Below the pieces are notes generated by a model. The model saw nothing but the letters and a program-made list of their open reading frames with translations, ran no database searches and was not told the DNA's origin. A program made the position numbers and the translations under genes. DNA of 64,000 nucleotides from Staphylococcus durrellii (GTDB lineage: Bacteria; Bacillota; Bacilli; Staphylococcales; Staphylococcaceae). The stretch is taken from assembly GCF_015594545.1 (NCBI RefSeq), contig NZ_JADIIO010000001.1, positions 124,001-188,000 of the forward strand, in the 5' to 3' direction. Shown here one piece after another: positions 43,874-51,828 of the stretch (position 1 is its first letter; every line of letters begins with the position of its first letter).

Positions 43874-43975
43874 TTAATACTCGATGTTTGGTACTTTGTT
43901 TACGTGTTTTTGATAACGTTTTAGCCCGAAGAATGCTAGCGCACCTAAGGCTACAACAACTAATAATGTTTTCAT
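43874..43975 (-). CDS. 33-aa single-pass membrane peptide
   Basis: On the minus strand ATG 43975 follows a perfect AAAGGAGT ribosome site (AAAGGAGTACAAGAT). The 33-residue product starts MKTLLVVVALGALAFFGLKR and ends QKHVNKVPNIEY: one hydrophobic helix (residues 3-17), then a basic cytosolic tail. A strong dedicated terminator follows the stop, so it is a genuine transcription unit end. It lies 136 bases after the mqo stop on the same strand. No homologue is recognised; function unknown. Confidence 0.75.
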   Translation of the reverse strand: MKTLLVVVALGALAFFGLKRYQKHVNKVPNIEY

Positions 43976-44111
43976 ATCTTGTACTCCTTTAAGTTCATTA
44001 ATTATAACGAAATTTTTAGACTGAGTAATATTAAACAGCAATAAGCCATTTGATATGAGGTTTTAAACAAACTTAGAAATCACATATCAATAATGGCATT
44101 GCTTAAATATA

Positions 44112-45605
44112 TTATTCGTAATAATTTAGTTCAAGATCTTTTGAAGTTTGTTTACGAGTTTTTCTCATTAGGTCAGCATCATCAATTAATGATTTACCGT
44201 ATGAAGGAATCATTTTTTGAATTTTTGGTAACCATTCATCTTTATACTCAGAGAAGTTTTTCTCTAATACTTCAAGTGCTACTGATACTGAAGTAGATGC
44301 CCCTGGTGATTCACCAAGTAAAGCAATTACAGTGTTGTCAGAAGAGTTTACTACTTCTGTACCGAATTGAATGTAACCTTTACCATCTTTTTCAGTGTCT
44401 TTAATTACTTGAACACGTTTACCAGCAGTGTATAATTGCCAATCTTTGTCACGTGCTTCTGGGTAGAAACTACGTAAGTGGTTCATACAACCTTCTTTTG
44501 TCATTAAGATTTGGTCGAATGAATATTTGATTAATGGTAAGTTTTTAGCAGCAGCAGCCAATAATGTTGTGATGTTATATGGTTTAACTGATTTGAATAA
44601 ATCTAGGTTTGAACCATATTTTAGGAACTTAGGTCCAACACTAGCGAACGGACCGAATAGTAAAGTTCTTTCTCCATCAATATAACGAGTGTCTAAGTGA
44701 GGCACTGTCATTGGTGGTGTGCCAGGTGGTTCTTTACCATACACTTTGGCATCGTGTTGTTTGATGACCTCTGGATTAGTACAAGCTAAGAATTGACCTG
44801 TAATAGGGAAGCCACCTAAATTTTTGCTTTCAGGGATACCTGTTTTTTGTAGTAATGGAATAGCGCCACCACCTGCACCGATAAATACGTAATCAGCAAG
44901 TTGTGTTTGTGTTCTACCACTGTTACGTTCACGAACTTCAACTTCCCATTTACCGTCTACACGTTGGTTAAAGTCTACAACTTCGTGGTTGTAATGGACT
45001 TCTGTTTTTGGTGTTTCTTCAAGATTTTTAGCTAATTTACGAGTTAGCGCACCAAAGTTTACGTCTGTACCTTCATTAATCTTACTTGCAGCCATAATAT
45101 CGCTATTACTATGACCTTGCATCATTAAGGGAATCCATTTTCTCATTACTTCGATATCTTCAGTAAATTCAATGTTATCGAACATAGGGAAGTCTTTCAT
45201 AGTTTCGTAACGATCTTTTAAGAATTTAACGTTATTTTTACCTCTTACGAAGCTGATATGAGGTAATGGACGAATAAATTCTTTAGGGTTTGCAATGTAA
45301 TTTTCTCTTACTAAATGACCCCAATATTGTTTTGAAAGTTCGAATTCTTGGTTGATTTCTTTTGCTTTTTCTATGTCAATTGAACCATCAGGTTGTTGAA
45401 CTGTATAATTCAATTCACAAAGTGCTGCGTGTCCAGTACCAGCATTGTGGCGTTCGTTTGAACTTTCAATACCAGGACGATCTAGACGTTCATAAAGTTT
45501 AACATTCCAATCAGGTTCGATTTCTTTAAGCATAGAACCGAATGTTGTACTAAGTACGCCAGCGCCAATAAGAATGACATCTTTTGATTCTTTTTGATTA
45601 GCCAT
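44112..45605 (-). CDS. mqo: Malate:quinone oxidoreductase
   Basis: 497 aa, normal for Mqo. The N-terminal FAD motif DVILIGAGVLSTTFGSMLKEIEPDWNVKLYERL is diagnostic. SSNERHNAGTGHAALCELNYT, FVFIGAGGGAIPLLQKTGIPE-like stretch (VFIGAGGGAIPLLQ) and FASVGPKFLKYGS also fit. Mqo is a peripheral membrane flavoprotein that oxidises malate to oxaloacetate and passes electrons to quinone. ATG 45605 follows AAAGGTGAGACAGT. The species thus has both Mdh (36317) and Mqo within 10 kb. Staphylococci often carry two Mqo paralogues; which one this is cannot be told. Confidence 0.95.
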   Translation of the reverse strand: MANQKESKDVILIGAGVLSTTFGSMLKEIEPDWNVKLYERLDRPGIESSNERHNAGTGHAALCELNYTVQQPDGSIDIEKAKEINQEFELSKQYWGHLVRENYIANPKEFIRPLPHISFVRGKNNVKFLKDRYETMKDFPMFDNIEFTEDIEVMRKWIPLMMQGHSNSDIMAASKINEGTDVNFGALTRKLAKNLEETPKTEVHYNHEVVDFNQRVDGKWEVEVRERNSGRTQTQLADYVFIGAGGGAIPLLQKTGIPESKNLGGFPITGQFLACTNPEVIKQHDAKVYGKEPPGTPPMTVPHLDTRYIDGERTLLFGPFASVGPKFLKYGSNLDLFKSVKPYNITTLLAAAAKNLPLIKYSFDQILMTKEGCMNHLRSFYPEARDKDWQLYTAGKRVQVIKDTEKDGKGYIQFGTEVVNSSDNTVIALLGESPGASTSVSVALEVLEKNFSEYKDEWLPKIQKMIPSYGKSLIDDADLMRKTRKQTSKDLELNYYE

Positions 45606-45974
45606 ACTGTCTCACCTTTCATTATTAAGTTATAAGTAACGCGCATGTTACCCATGTCCTCTTTCCACCTATAATTATAATATATTCCAACATATTATAA
45701 AAATACATATTTCTGATTGAACCCATTACTTTTAGTAATAGGATGGTGAAGGACATAAAATGTGTACTAAAATCTGTTTACCCAATTACATTATATCAAA
45801 ATCATTTCAGAAAGATAAAAAGAAAGCGTTTTATTGCTTGATGGATTAACTTTTGATAATAAGACATCAGGTCATAATATGAGTATGCACCGAAATGAAA
45901 CTTACGGCAAGTTTTTTATATAAAAAAAGATAAAAATTTTTAAGAGATAGGTCTCACTTTACTGCAAATTCGGC

Positions 45975-46024
45975 ACTCTCTTTTTAATCACGACATTTAG
46001 GAAAATTGTTGTGATTAAAAAGAG
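45975..46024. repeat. Long inverted repeat between mqo and a decayed gene
   Basis: CTCTTTTTAATCACGACA and TGTTGTGATTAAAAAGAG form an 18-base stem with one mismatch around a loop of about 12 bases. No gene ends next to it. It could be an orphan terminator or a remnant of a mobile element end. The stretch 45606-45970 otherwise contains only the mqo upstream region. Confidence 0.55.
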
Positions 46025-46062
46025 AATTTTGTAGTGAATATAAAGGATAAAAGGTTGGAACT

Positions 46063-46330
46063 ATGGATTTTGAATTAAATAATTAACATGGCTATTACTT
46101 AGGTTTTACAATACGCAAAATCGGTAGTACGAAAGCGTATATTACTAAATTAAAGAAAATTGGAGTATCAGAACCAGCATCTATTTTAGACACAAAAGGT
46201 GAAAATTAAATCAGGCGATTGTATATTTTTGGACTACTCTTCTAGTAAAAATTTTAAATATGCTCGAATTTTTAAATTAGAAGTATTTGGTCTTAAAAAT
46301 AATAAAAGATTGAAGTCATCTGTTCGGTAA
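46063..46330 (+). pseudogene. Decayed small gene of unknown family
   Basis: ATG 46063 has an AAAGG ribosome site and opens MDFELNN, then meets TAA at 46084. The same frame continues HGYYLGFTIRKIGSTKAYIT, KLKKIGVSEPASILDTKGEN to TAA 46207. The next frame then carries KIKSGDCIFLDYSSSKNFKY, ARIFKLEVFGLKNNKRLKSS to TAA 46328. The three pieces read as one protein of about 85-90 residues interrupted by a nonsense codon and a frameshift. I do not recognise the family. Confidence 0.55.
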
Positions 46331-46468
46331 ATGAATTACAAATTTAATGAAATTTACGTAAATTTTCTTAATTTTCAATAAAATTTAAATTGAGAGGTAC
46401 ATTATATAGTTGAAGTATTATATAATTGCTTGAGAATTGAGTTTTAAAATTTAAAAAGAGGTGAATTT

Positions 46469-47365
46469 ATGAAGAAAATTTCAAAGTACGTTGCAGCATT
46501 TACTCTAGCAACAGCCGTTACTGTTTCAGCTCCATTGGGTACATATTCTTCTACGGCACATGCAAATAGCACAGCTACGCAAACTAAGCCAGCACCTAAA
46601 GCACAAAATCAGGCAACTCCAGGTTCAGAAAACACGATGGCGGTTTCTTGGTATCAAAATTCTGCGGAAGCTAAAGCGTTGTATTTACAAGGTTACAACA
46701 GCGCTAAAGTTCAGTTAGATAAAGAATTGAAAAAGCATAAAGGCAAAGGTCAGAAGAAATTAGCGATTGCGCTAGACTTAGACGAAACCGTACTAGATAA
46801 TTCACCATATCAAGGTTATGCAACGCTATACAACAAGTCTCACCCAGAAGGTTGGCATGAATGGGTAGAATCAGCACAAGCTAAACCAGTTTATGGTGCG
46901 AAAGAATTTTTAAAATATGCTGATAAAAAAGGTGTCGACATTTACTACATAACAGATAGAGATTATCCTCAAGATTTTGAAGGAACTCAACAAAATTTGA
47001 AAAATCTAGGCATCCCACAAGCTACTAAAGATCATCTAATGTTGAAAAGTAAAAATGATAAAAGTAAAGAGTCTAGAAGAGAAAAAGTTAGAAAAAATCA
47101 TAATTTAGTCATGTTATTTGGCGATAATTTATTAGATTTTGATGATCCTAAATCACCTTCTCAACCAGACAGAGAAAAATTAGTGCAACGACATAAAGAT
47201 GATTTCGGTAAAAAATATATTATTTTCCCTAACCCAATGTATGGTAGTTGGGAATCATCAGTATACGGCAACAAAAATGACCTTTCTGATGAACAAAAAC
47301 AACAATTAAGAAAAGAATCAATTCATTATTTTGATCCTCAATCGCAAAAAATTAGACAACAATAA
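46469..47365 (+). CDS. sapS: Secreted HAD-family class C acid phosphatase (SapS-like)
   Basis: 298 aa. Residues 1-32 are a Sec signal peptide (KKISKYVAAFTLATAVTVSAPLG... with an AHA site before N). The HAD nucleophile motif is AIALDLDETVLDNSPY, and the distal acidic motif is VMLFGDNLLDFDD, with ITDR in DIYYITDRDYP. This fits the 5'-nucleotidase, lipoprotein e(P4) family and closely resembles staphylococcal SapS in length and layout. It releases phosphate from nucleotides or other monoesters outside the cell. No lipobox cysteine is present, so it is secreted rather than anchored as lipoprotein. AAAAAGAGGTGAATTT precedes ATG. Confidence 0.88.
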   Translation: MKKISKYVAAFTLATAVTVSAPLGTYSSTAHANSTATQTKPAPKAQNQATPGSENTMAVSWYQNSAEAKALYLQGYNSAKVQLDKELKKHKGKGQKKLAIALDLDETVLDNSPYQGYATLYNKSHPEGWHEWVESAQAKPVYGAKEFLKYADKKGVDIYYITDRDYPQDFEGTQQNLKNLGIPQATKDHLMLKSKNDKSKESRREKVRKNHNLVMLFGDNLLDFDDPKSPSQPDREKLVQRHKDDFGKKYIIFPNPMYGSWESSVYGNKNDLSDEQKQQLRKESIHYFDPQSQKIRQQ

Positions 47366-47370
47366 AAGGG

Positions 47371-47405
47371 AAGGCGATGAACTGTTGAAGTTCATCGCCT
47401 TTTTG
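47371..47405 (+). terminator. Terminator of the acid phosphatase gene
   Basis: AAGGCGATGAACT pairs with AGTTCATCGCCTT around a 5-base loop, followed by TTT. It is 6 bases after the stop codon. Confidence 0.9.
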
Positions 47406-47460
47406 TTAATTAAAGTTCTGCTTCAATTATTACAAATACTAAAATTTGAATTTTTATTAA

Positions 47461-48126
47461 CTACTCCTCTTCATAACTAAATTTATAGTATTTGTATAAG
47501 CTGTCGTTATATACAATGTCTTCTCCATGTGATGTAGAAATTAGCTTGGGTTTTATAATATCTATAATTGATCCTTCTTTAATATTTCGAGGCATATCAT
47601 AAGTGAATTTATAAATTGGTGGGTGCAATGCCGAGCTATTTGAGATAAATAAATCACCACATATAAGTAAGTGATCTTTTTTATGATAGAAAATGACGTG
47701 ACCTGGCGCATGACCCGGAGTTAAATAATAGGCAAAGGGTAATTTGCTAACTAATTGTTCATTAAGTGGTGAAACCTTATGTGCTACACCGGTATTTTCG
47801 ACTTCTTTTTTATTGGGATACGGATTTAGTCCATTAATGTATGGTAGTTCTTTTTCATGAGCATAAATTGGTATATTGAACGTTTCAGATACTACTTTTG
47901 CACCGTCAATATGATCTATATGACCATGAGTTAGGAAAATGGCCTGCGGATTACCTAATAATTTAGCAACTTTTACTTGCAAATTCGCATATTCATTCAT
48001 TCCTGTATCAATAATATAAACGTTGTCATCATCAATAATATACCAAGTATTAATTAGTACAGGTCTTCCCACAACAACCTCAACGCTCAATTTATATACG
48101 TTACTTGATATTTGTACTAGTTTCAT
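47461..48126 (-). CDS. MBL-fold metallo-hydrolase
   Basis: 221 aa. The zinc-binding motif LTHGHIDHIDGA (HxHxDH) is at about residues 80-90. Further ligands are in YLTPGHAPGHVIF, LLICGDLFI and the C-terminal STSHGEDIV. This is the glyoxalase II/lactonase-like subset of metallo-beta-lactamase-fold hydrolases. It has no signal peptide, so it is cytosolic. It diverges from an HxlR-type regulator with a 110-base shared promoter region, so the regulator probably controls it. The substrate is not predictable. Confidence 0.88.
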   Translation of the reverse strand: MKLVQISSNVYKLSVEVVVGRPVLINTWYIIDDDNVYIIDTGMNEYANLQVKVAKLLGNPQAIFLTHGHIDHIDGAKVVSETFNIPIYAHEKELPYINGLNPYPNKKEVENTGVAHKVSPLNEQLVSKLPFAYYLTPGHAPGHVIFYHKKDHLLICGDLFISNSSALHPPIYKFTYDMPRNIKEGSIIDIIKPKLISTSHGEDIVYNDSLYKYYKFSYEEE

Positions 48127-48236
48127 CTAAATCACCTCAGTTTTAAATTTGATATAATAAGACCGTAATATATTAAAATTGCTTTCACAAGAAGGCACAA
48201 ATAAGTAACTACTTTAATAGTAAGGAGTGTTCAGAG

Positions 48237-48566
48237 ATGATTTACGGCAATTGCAATGAAGTAATTGAACGAGGTTGTCCGGTGGAACGTGTCTTAAATT
48301 CATTAGGTGGTAAATGGAAGGGTATCATTTTAAGTGCACTTTATGAAAAACCCAATTATTATAATGCTTTACATCGCGAAATATCTGGTATAAGTCGTAA
48401 AATGCTTACTGAACAATTATCTGATCTTATTAAATTACAGGTTGTATCAAGGGACGAAACGACTGATTACCCTAAAAAAGTACGTTATTCATTGACACAA
48501 CGAGGTCGAGCACTTTATCCGCTTATACAAAACATATCTCAACTATTAAAAACTGAAAATAACTAA
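48237..48566 (+). CDS. HxlR-family transcriptional regulator
   Basis: 109 aa, a single winged helix-turn-helix domain typical of HxlR: CPVERVLNSLGGKWKGIILSALYEKPNYYNALHREISGISRKMLTEQLSDLIKLQVVSRDETTDYPKKVRYSLTQRGRAL. The conserved cysteine near the N-terminus (GCPVE) is retained and in some relatives senses reactive electrophiles. It is divergent from the MBL-fold hydrolase gene, its likely target. TAAGGAGTGTTCAGAG precedes ATG. An oxidised or aldehyde ligand is possible but unproven. Confidence 0.88.
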   Translation: MIYGNCNEVIERGCPVERVLNSLGGKWKGIILSALYEKPNYYNALHREISGISRKMLTEQLSDLIKLQVVSRDETTDYPKKVRYSLTQRGRALYPLIQNISQLLKTENN

Positions 48567-48602
48567 AATTATGCAATGGCAATTTGAAAAAGGTATTATT
48601 TT

Positions 48603-48734
48603 CTTACGCAAGCAGAAGTAAAAGTAAATATATTAAGATCATTAAACAAGGGCGATTTAGGTTATAAAACTGGACGAAGCTTTTATGATTGGAATGAGTA
48701 ACATATTCAAGAAGCTATTGTGAAAAGAGATTAA
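48603..48734 (+). pseudogene. C-terminal remnant of a 3-hydroxyacyl-CoA dehydrogenase
   Basis: A start-less frame reads LTQAEVKVNILRSLNKGDLG followed by YKTGRSFYDWNE and a stop at 48699. GDLGxKTGxxFYDW is the conserved C-terminal signature of the 3-hydroxyacyl-CoA (3-hydroxybutyryl-CoA) dehydrogenase family. After the stop, HIQEAIVKRD continues in frame to a second stop at 48732. The rest of the gene is absent; the HxlR gene lies immediately upstream. The stretch 48735-49005 holds only AT-rich sequence with no gene that I can support. Confidence 0.7.
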
Positions 48735-49016
48735 ACGCTGATGTACTTTTAAAAAGAGGATGAAAAGCGATAATAGCTGTGATGAAAAATATAGCTTAAA
48801 TTAAAACATAATTTTAAAAGCAGTATTATTTAAATAAAATAAACATTTCACAATATTGATAACTGTAATATTACTAAATCAACTTTTAAGCGTATTATTT
48901 AAAGTTTTTGCCATATTTAAATAGTTTAAAATTTATTTCTATAATCGAAAAAATTTAAAAAATAAGATTATTTACAAGTTGATAGGGTAACTTCCCATTA
49001 AAGGAGGTTGATTTTT

Positions 49017-49962
49017 ATGAGTAATATTATAGGTTCATTTACTAGTGTACTCGATAAGATTATAGGATTTCTACCAAACCTTATCGGGGCTATTGTATTA
49101 TTATTAATCGCATGGATTATTGCCATAATTGTTAAGAAAATTATAGTGAAAGGTTTAGGGGCGTTAGGTTTTGAAGCTTGGTTACAGAAAAAAGGCTTAG
49201 TTGATGACCAAGGTGGCAATTCAAATGACGGTATTGTGCAAACTTTTGGTAAGTTAGCATACTTCTTTATCTTTTTATTATTTTTACCACCTGTATTTGA
49301 TATTAAATATGAAATCTGTCTCTACTCCTATCAAGGGTATGATGACAAGTATGCTTAACTTTGCTCCTAAAATTATTGTAGCGGCAATTATCCTAATCGT
49401 AGGTTTATTTATCGCTAAAATATTAGGTACATTAGTTAAAAATGTATTAACTAACTTTAGAGTTAGTCGCTTTAACAAATATGTAAACTTTGGTGAGGAC
49501 AAAAACAGTATTGATATTCCTGTAGCTGTAGGTTGGGTTATTACTACACTTGTTGGATTATTCTTTGCGGTACAAGCATTAAATACTGTTAATTTAAAAG
49601 TATTAAACAAAATAGGTGATGCAATCATCGGTTACTTACCATTAGTAATTTCTGGTGCTATTATTTTAGCCTTAGGCTTTATCGGAGGTAACTTAATTGC
49701 AAAACTATTAAACAAATCTACTGGTAATGCAATGTTAGCAGAAATCGTTAAATACTTAGTTATTATCGTTTCTGTATTTATGACATTAGATCAGTTACAT
49801 TTTGCGAAGAGTATTGTTAATGTAGCATTCTTATTAATCTTAGGTGCCGTAGCGGTAGCGTTTGCGATTTCATTTGGTATAGGTGGCAAAGGATTTGCAG
49901 AACAACAACTGAGTAAGTTTTCTAAAAAAATGGAATCAAAAAACGATAACGATCGTAAATAA
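49017..49962 (+). pseudogene. Mechanosensitive ion channel gene, frameshifted
   Basis: ATG 49017 (AAAGGAGGTTGATTTTT) opens MSNIIGSFTSVLDKIIGFLP and continues with typical repeated TM-helix channel sequence (CmpX-like small mechanosensitive channels) to LLFLPPVFD at 49301. The frame then runs off to a stop at 49358. The rest, LNMKSVSTPIKGMMTSMLNF through SKFSKKMESKNDNDRK, continues in another frame from 49303 to 49962. Relatives would read FDALNMKS here, so two bases appear lost between FD and LN. The product is either truncated or the sequence has an error. The intact protein would have four or five membrane helices. Confidence 0.85.
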
Positions 49963-50012
49963 TGTTTGAAAATAAGGGACAAAATATTCATTAAAACGGA
50001 ATAAACAATAAG

Positions 50013-50051
50013 GACGTCTGCGCATAGAAAAAGTAGTGTGCAGGCGTTTTT
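50013..50051 (+). terminator. Terminator after the channel gene
   Basis: ACGTCTGCGCA pairs with TGTGCAGGCGT (with mismatch and wobble), followed by TTTTATT. Confidence 0.75.
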
Positions 50052-50170
50052 ATTATGCGAATGAAAATTATATGTATTTATGTGATGTTTATAAATAACT
50101 ATAGTAGAATAGATGTGGAATGAATTGATATATTAAATACAATATTCGAAGTGAAAAGAAGGTAAAAGCG

Positions 50171-51328
50171 ATGGGAAATTATGTATTAACAAATGGCGTA
50201 TTTTATACCGAAAATGAAACGATTAGACACGGTTACCTTGTTATTCAAGATGGAGAAATTACTGAAATAGGTCATGGGGACTATAAGGGAGAACTTGAAA
50301 CAGTCGATGTAAAGGGAGCCAATGTCTTACCAGGGTTTATAGACATCCATATTCATGGTGGTTATGGTGAAGATGCAATGGATGCTTCTTATGATGGGCT
50401 AAAACTTTTAGCAGAATCTCTAATGTCTGAAGGGACTACATCATTTTTAGCTACAACAATGACTCAATCTAATGAAAATATTGAACGTGCATTAGCTAAT
50501 ATTGCCAAATATTCAAAAGAACAAGATGAGCATAATGCAGCTGAAATTGCGGGCATCCACTTAGAAGGGCCTTTTATTTCTGAACATAAAGTGGGAGCGC
50601 AAAATCCTAAATATGTTCAACGACCACACGTTGCACAAATCGAAAAATTACAGCAAGTCGCAGAAGGCAATATTAAAATAATGACTTTTGCGCCAGAAGT
50701 AGAAGGTGCAAAAGAAGCATTATCACGATTTAAAGATGACATTATATTTTCAATAGGTCATACTGTAGCAACATTTGATGAAGCTATGGAAGCAGTTGCT
50801 CACGGAGCTAAACATATTACGCATTTATATAATGCTGCGACACCTTTTGAACATAGAAATCCAGGTGTATTTGGAGCTGCTTGGCTTAATGAAGGTCTAC
50901 ACACTGAACTAATAGGCGATGGTATTCATTCGCATCCTGCTGCAGTTAAAATTGCTTATAAACAAAAGGGTAATGAACATTTTTATCTAATTACTGATGC
51001 CATGCGTGCCAAAGGGATGTCTGATGGTGAGTACGATTTAGGTGGACAAAATGTTATCGTGAAAGGCTCTGAAGCGAGACTAGCGTCGGGGTCATTGGCT
51101 GGTAGTATTTTGAAGATGAATGATGGATTACGTAATTTAATTGAATTTACAGGTGAATCACTTGAGCGTCTGTGGCGTGTCACAAGTTTGAACCAAGCAA
51201 TCGCCTTAAATATTGACAATAAAAAAGGAAGTATCAAAATAGGAAAAGATGCTGATATTGTTCTGTTAGATAATGATATGGAAGTGTTAACGACAATTAA
51301 AAAAGGCATCATTCATAATTATAAATAA
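50171..51328 (+). CDS. nagA: N-acetylglucosamine-6-phosphate deacetylase
   Basis: 385 aa, the usual NagA length. It is an amidohydrolase-fold enzyme that converts GlcNAc-6-phosphate to GlcN-6-phosphate and acetate in the cytosol. Visible motifs: GFIDIHIHGGYGEDAMDA, the metal glutamate in HLEGPFISEHKVGAQN, GHTVATFDEA, HITHLYNAATPFEHRNPG, and the catalytic aspartate in YLITDAMRAKGM. GAAAAGAAGGTAAAAGC precedes ATG. The gene is not linked to nagB here. It serves amino-sugar use and cell wall recycling. Confidence 0.95.
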   Translation: MGNYVLTNGVFYTENETIRHGYLVIQDGEITEIGHGDYKGELETVDVKGANVLPGFIDIHIHGGYGEDAMDASYDGLKLLAESLMSEGTTSFLATTMTQSNENIERALANIAKYSKEQDEHNAAEIAGIHLEGPFISEHKVGAQNPKYVQRPHVAQIEKLQQVAEGNIKIMTFAPEVEGAKEALSRFKDDIIFSIGHTVATFDEAMEAVAHGAKHITHLYNAATPFEHRNPGVFGAAWLNEGLHTELIGDGIHSHPAAVKIAYKQKGNEHFYLITDAMRAKGMSDGEYDLGGQNVIVKGSEARLASGSLAGSILKMNDGLRNLIEFTGESLERLWRVTSLNQAIALNIDNKKGSIKIGKDADIVLLDNDMEVLTTIKKGIIHNYK

Positions 51329-51330
51329 TA

Positions 51331-51360
51331 AAAAGAGCGACGTTCGTGTCGCTCTTTTTA
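51331..51360 (+). terminator. Terminator of nagA
   Basis: AAAAGAGCGAC pairs perfectly with GTCGCTCTTTT around GTTCGT, followed by TA and further T-rich sequence. Confidence 0.9.
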
Positions 51361-51361
51361 T

Positions 51362-51828
51362 TTTGCAAAATTGGCACATACTTTTTACATTTATATCCAA
51401 GTCACAGAGGACGCTTTGAATAAGTTTCACATGGAACAAATGATATTAATAAATAACTTCAATGATTGATGATTGTAAAGCTTCCTAAAAATCTAATATT
51501 GTATTTAAAATCTTTTCTAAAGATAAATAATTGATATTGATATAGGTTTGATATTTTTGAAAGAAAGTATTTAATTAAATGGTGGCTGCAAGGATAACAA
51601 GAAGAATGAGGCAATTAAACAACAACCTAGCGTTAGCCACTCTATTGAATGCTAAATCTATACTTATTATGTATGACGACACATAATAAGCACGAAAAAT
51701 CTTCAGTTAAAAAAGTAAAAATCCCACCTTATTTAGTAAAAATCAATGCATAAAAAACAAGTAACATAATAACGACTTATACATTTAAGGTCGAAATATC
51801 TATATAGGGAAAGGGATTTTTGCTAACG
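51362..51828. other. Long upstream region of the M60 protease gene
   Basis: About 470 bases without a convincing gene. It contains a perfect inverted repeat CTTATTATGT / ACATAATAAG (51663-51672 and 51681-51690, 8-base loop) and GTGGCT ... AGCCAC arms around 51581-51640. A 35-codon frame from 51579 has no ribosome site. The length and structure suggest a regulated promoter or structured leader for the protease. Confidence 0.5.

Noticed and set aside
44093..44296. 67-codon plus-strand frame at the end of mqo
   Set aside because: Antisense to the conserved C-terminus of Mqo, with no ribosome site.
51579..51686. 35-codon frame in the M60 upstream region
   Set aside because: It reads plausibly but has no ribosome site, no homologue that I recognise, and ends inside the inverted repeat.
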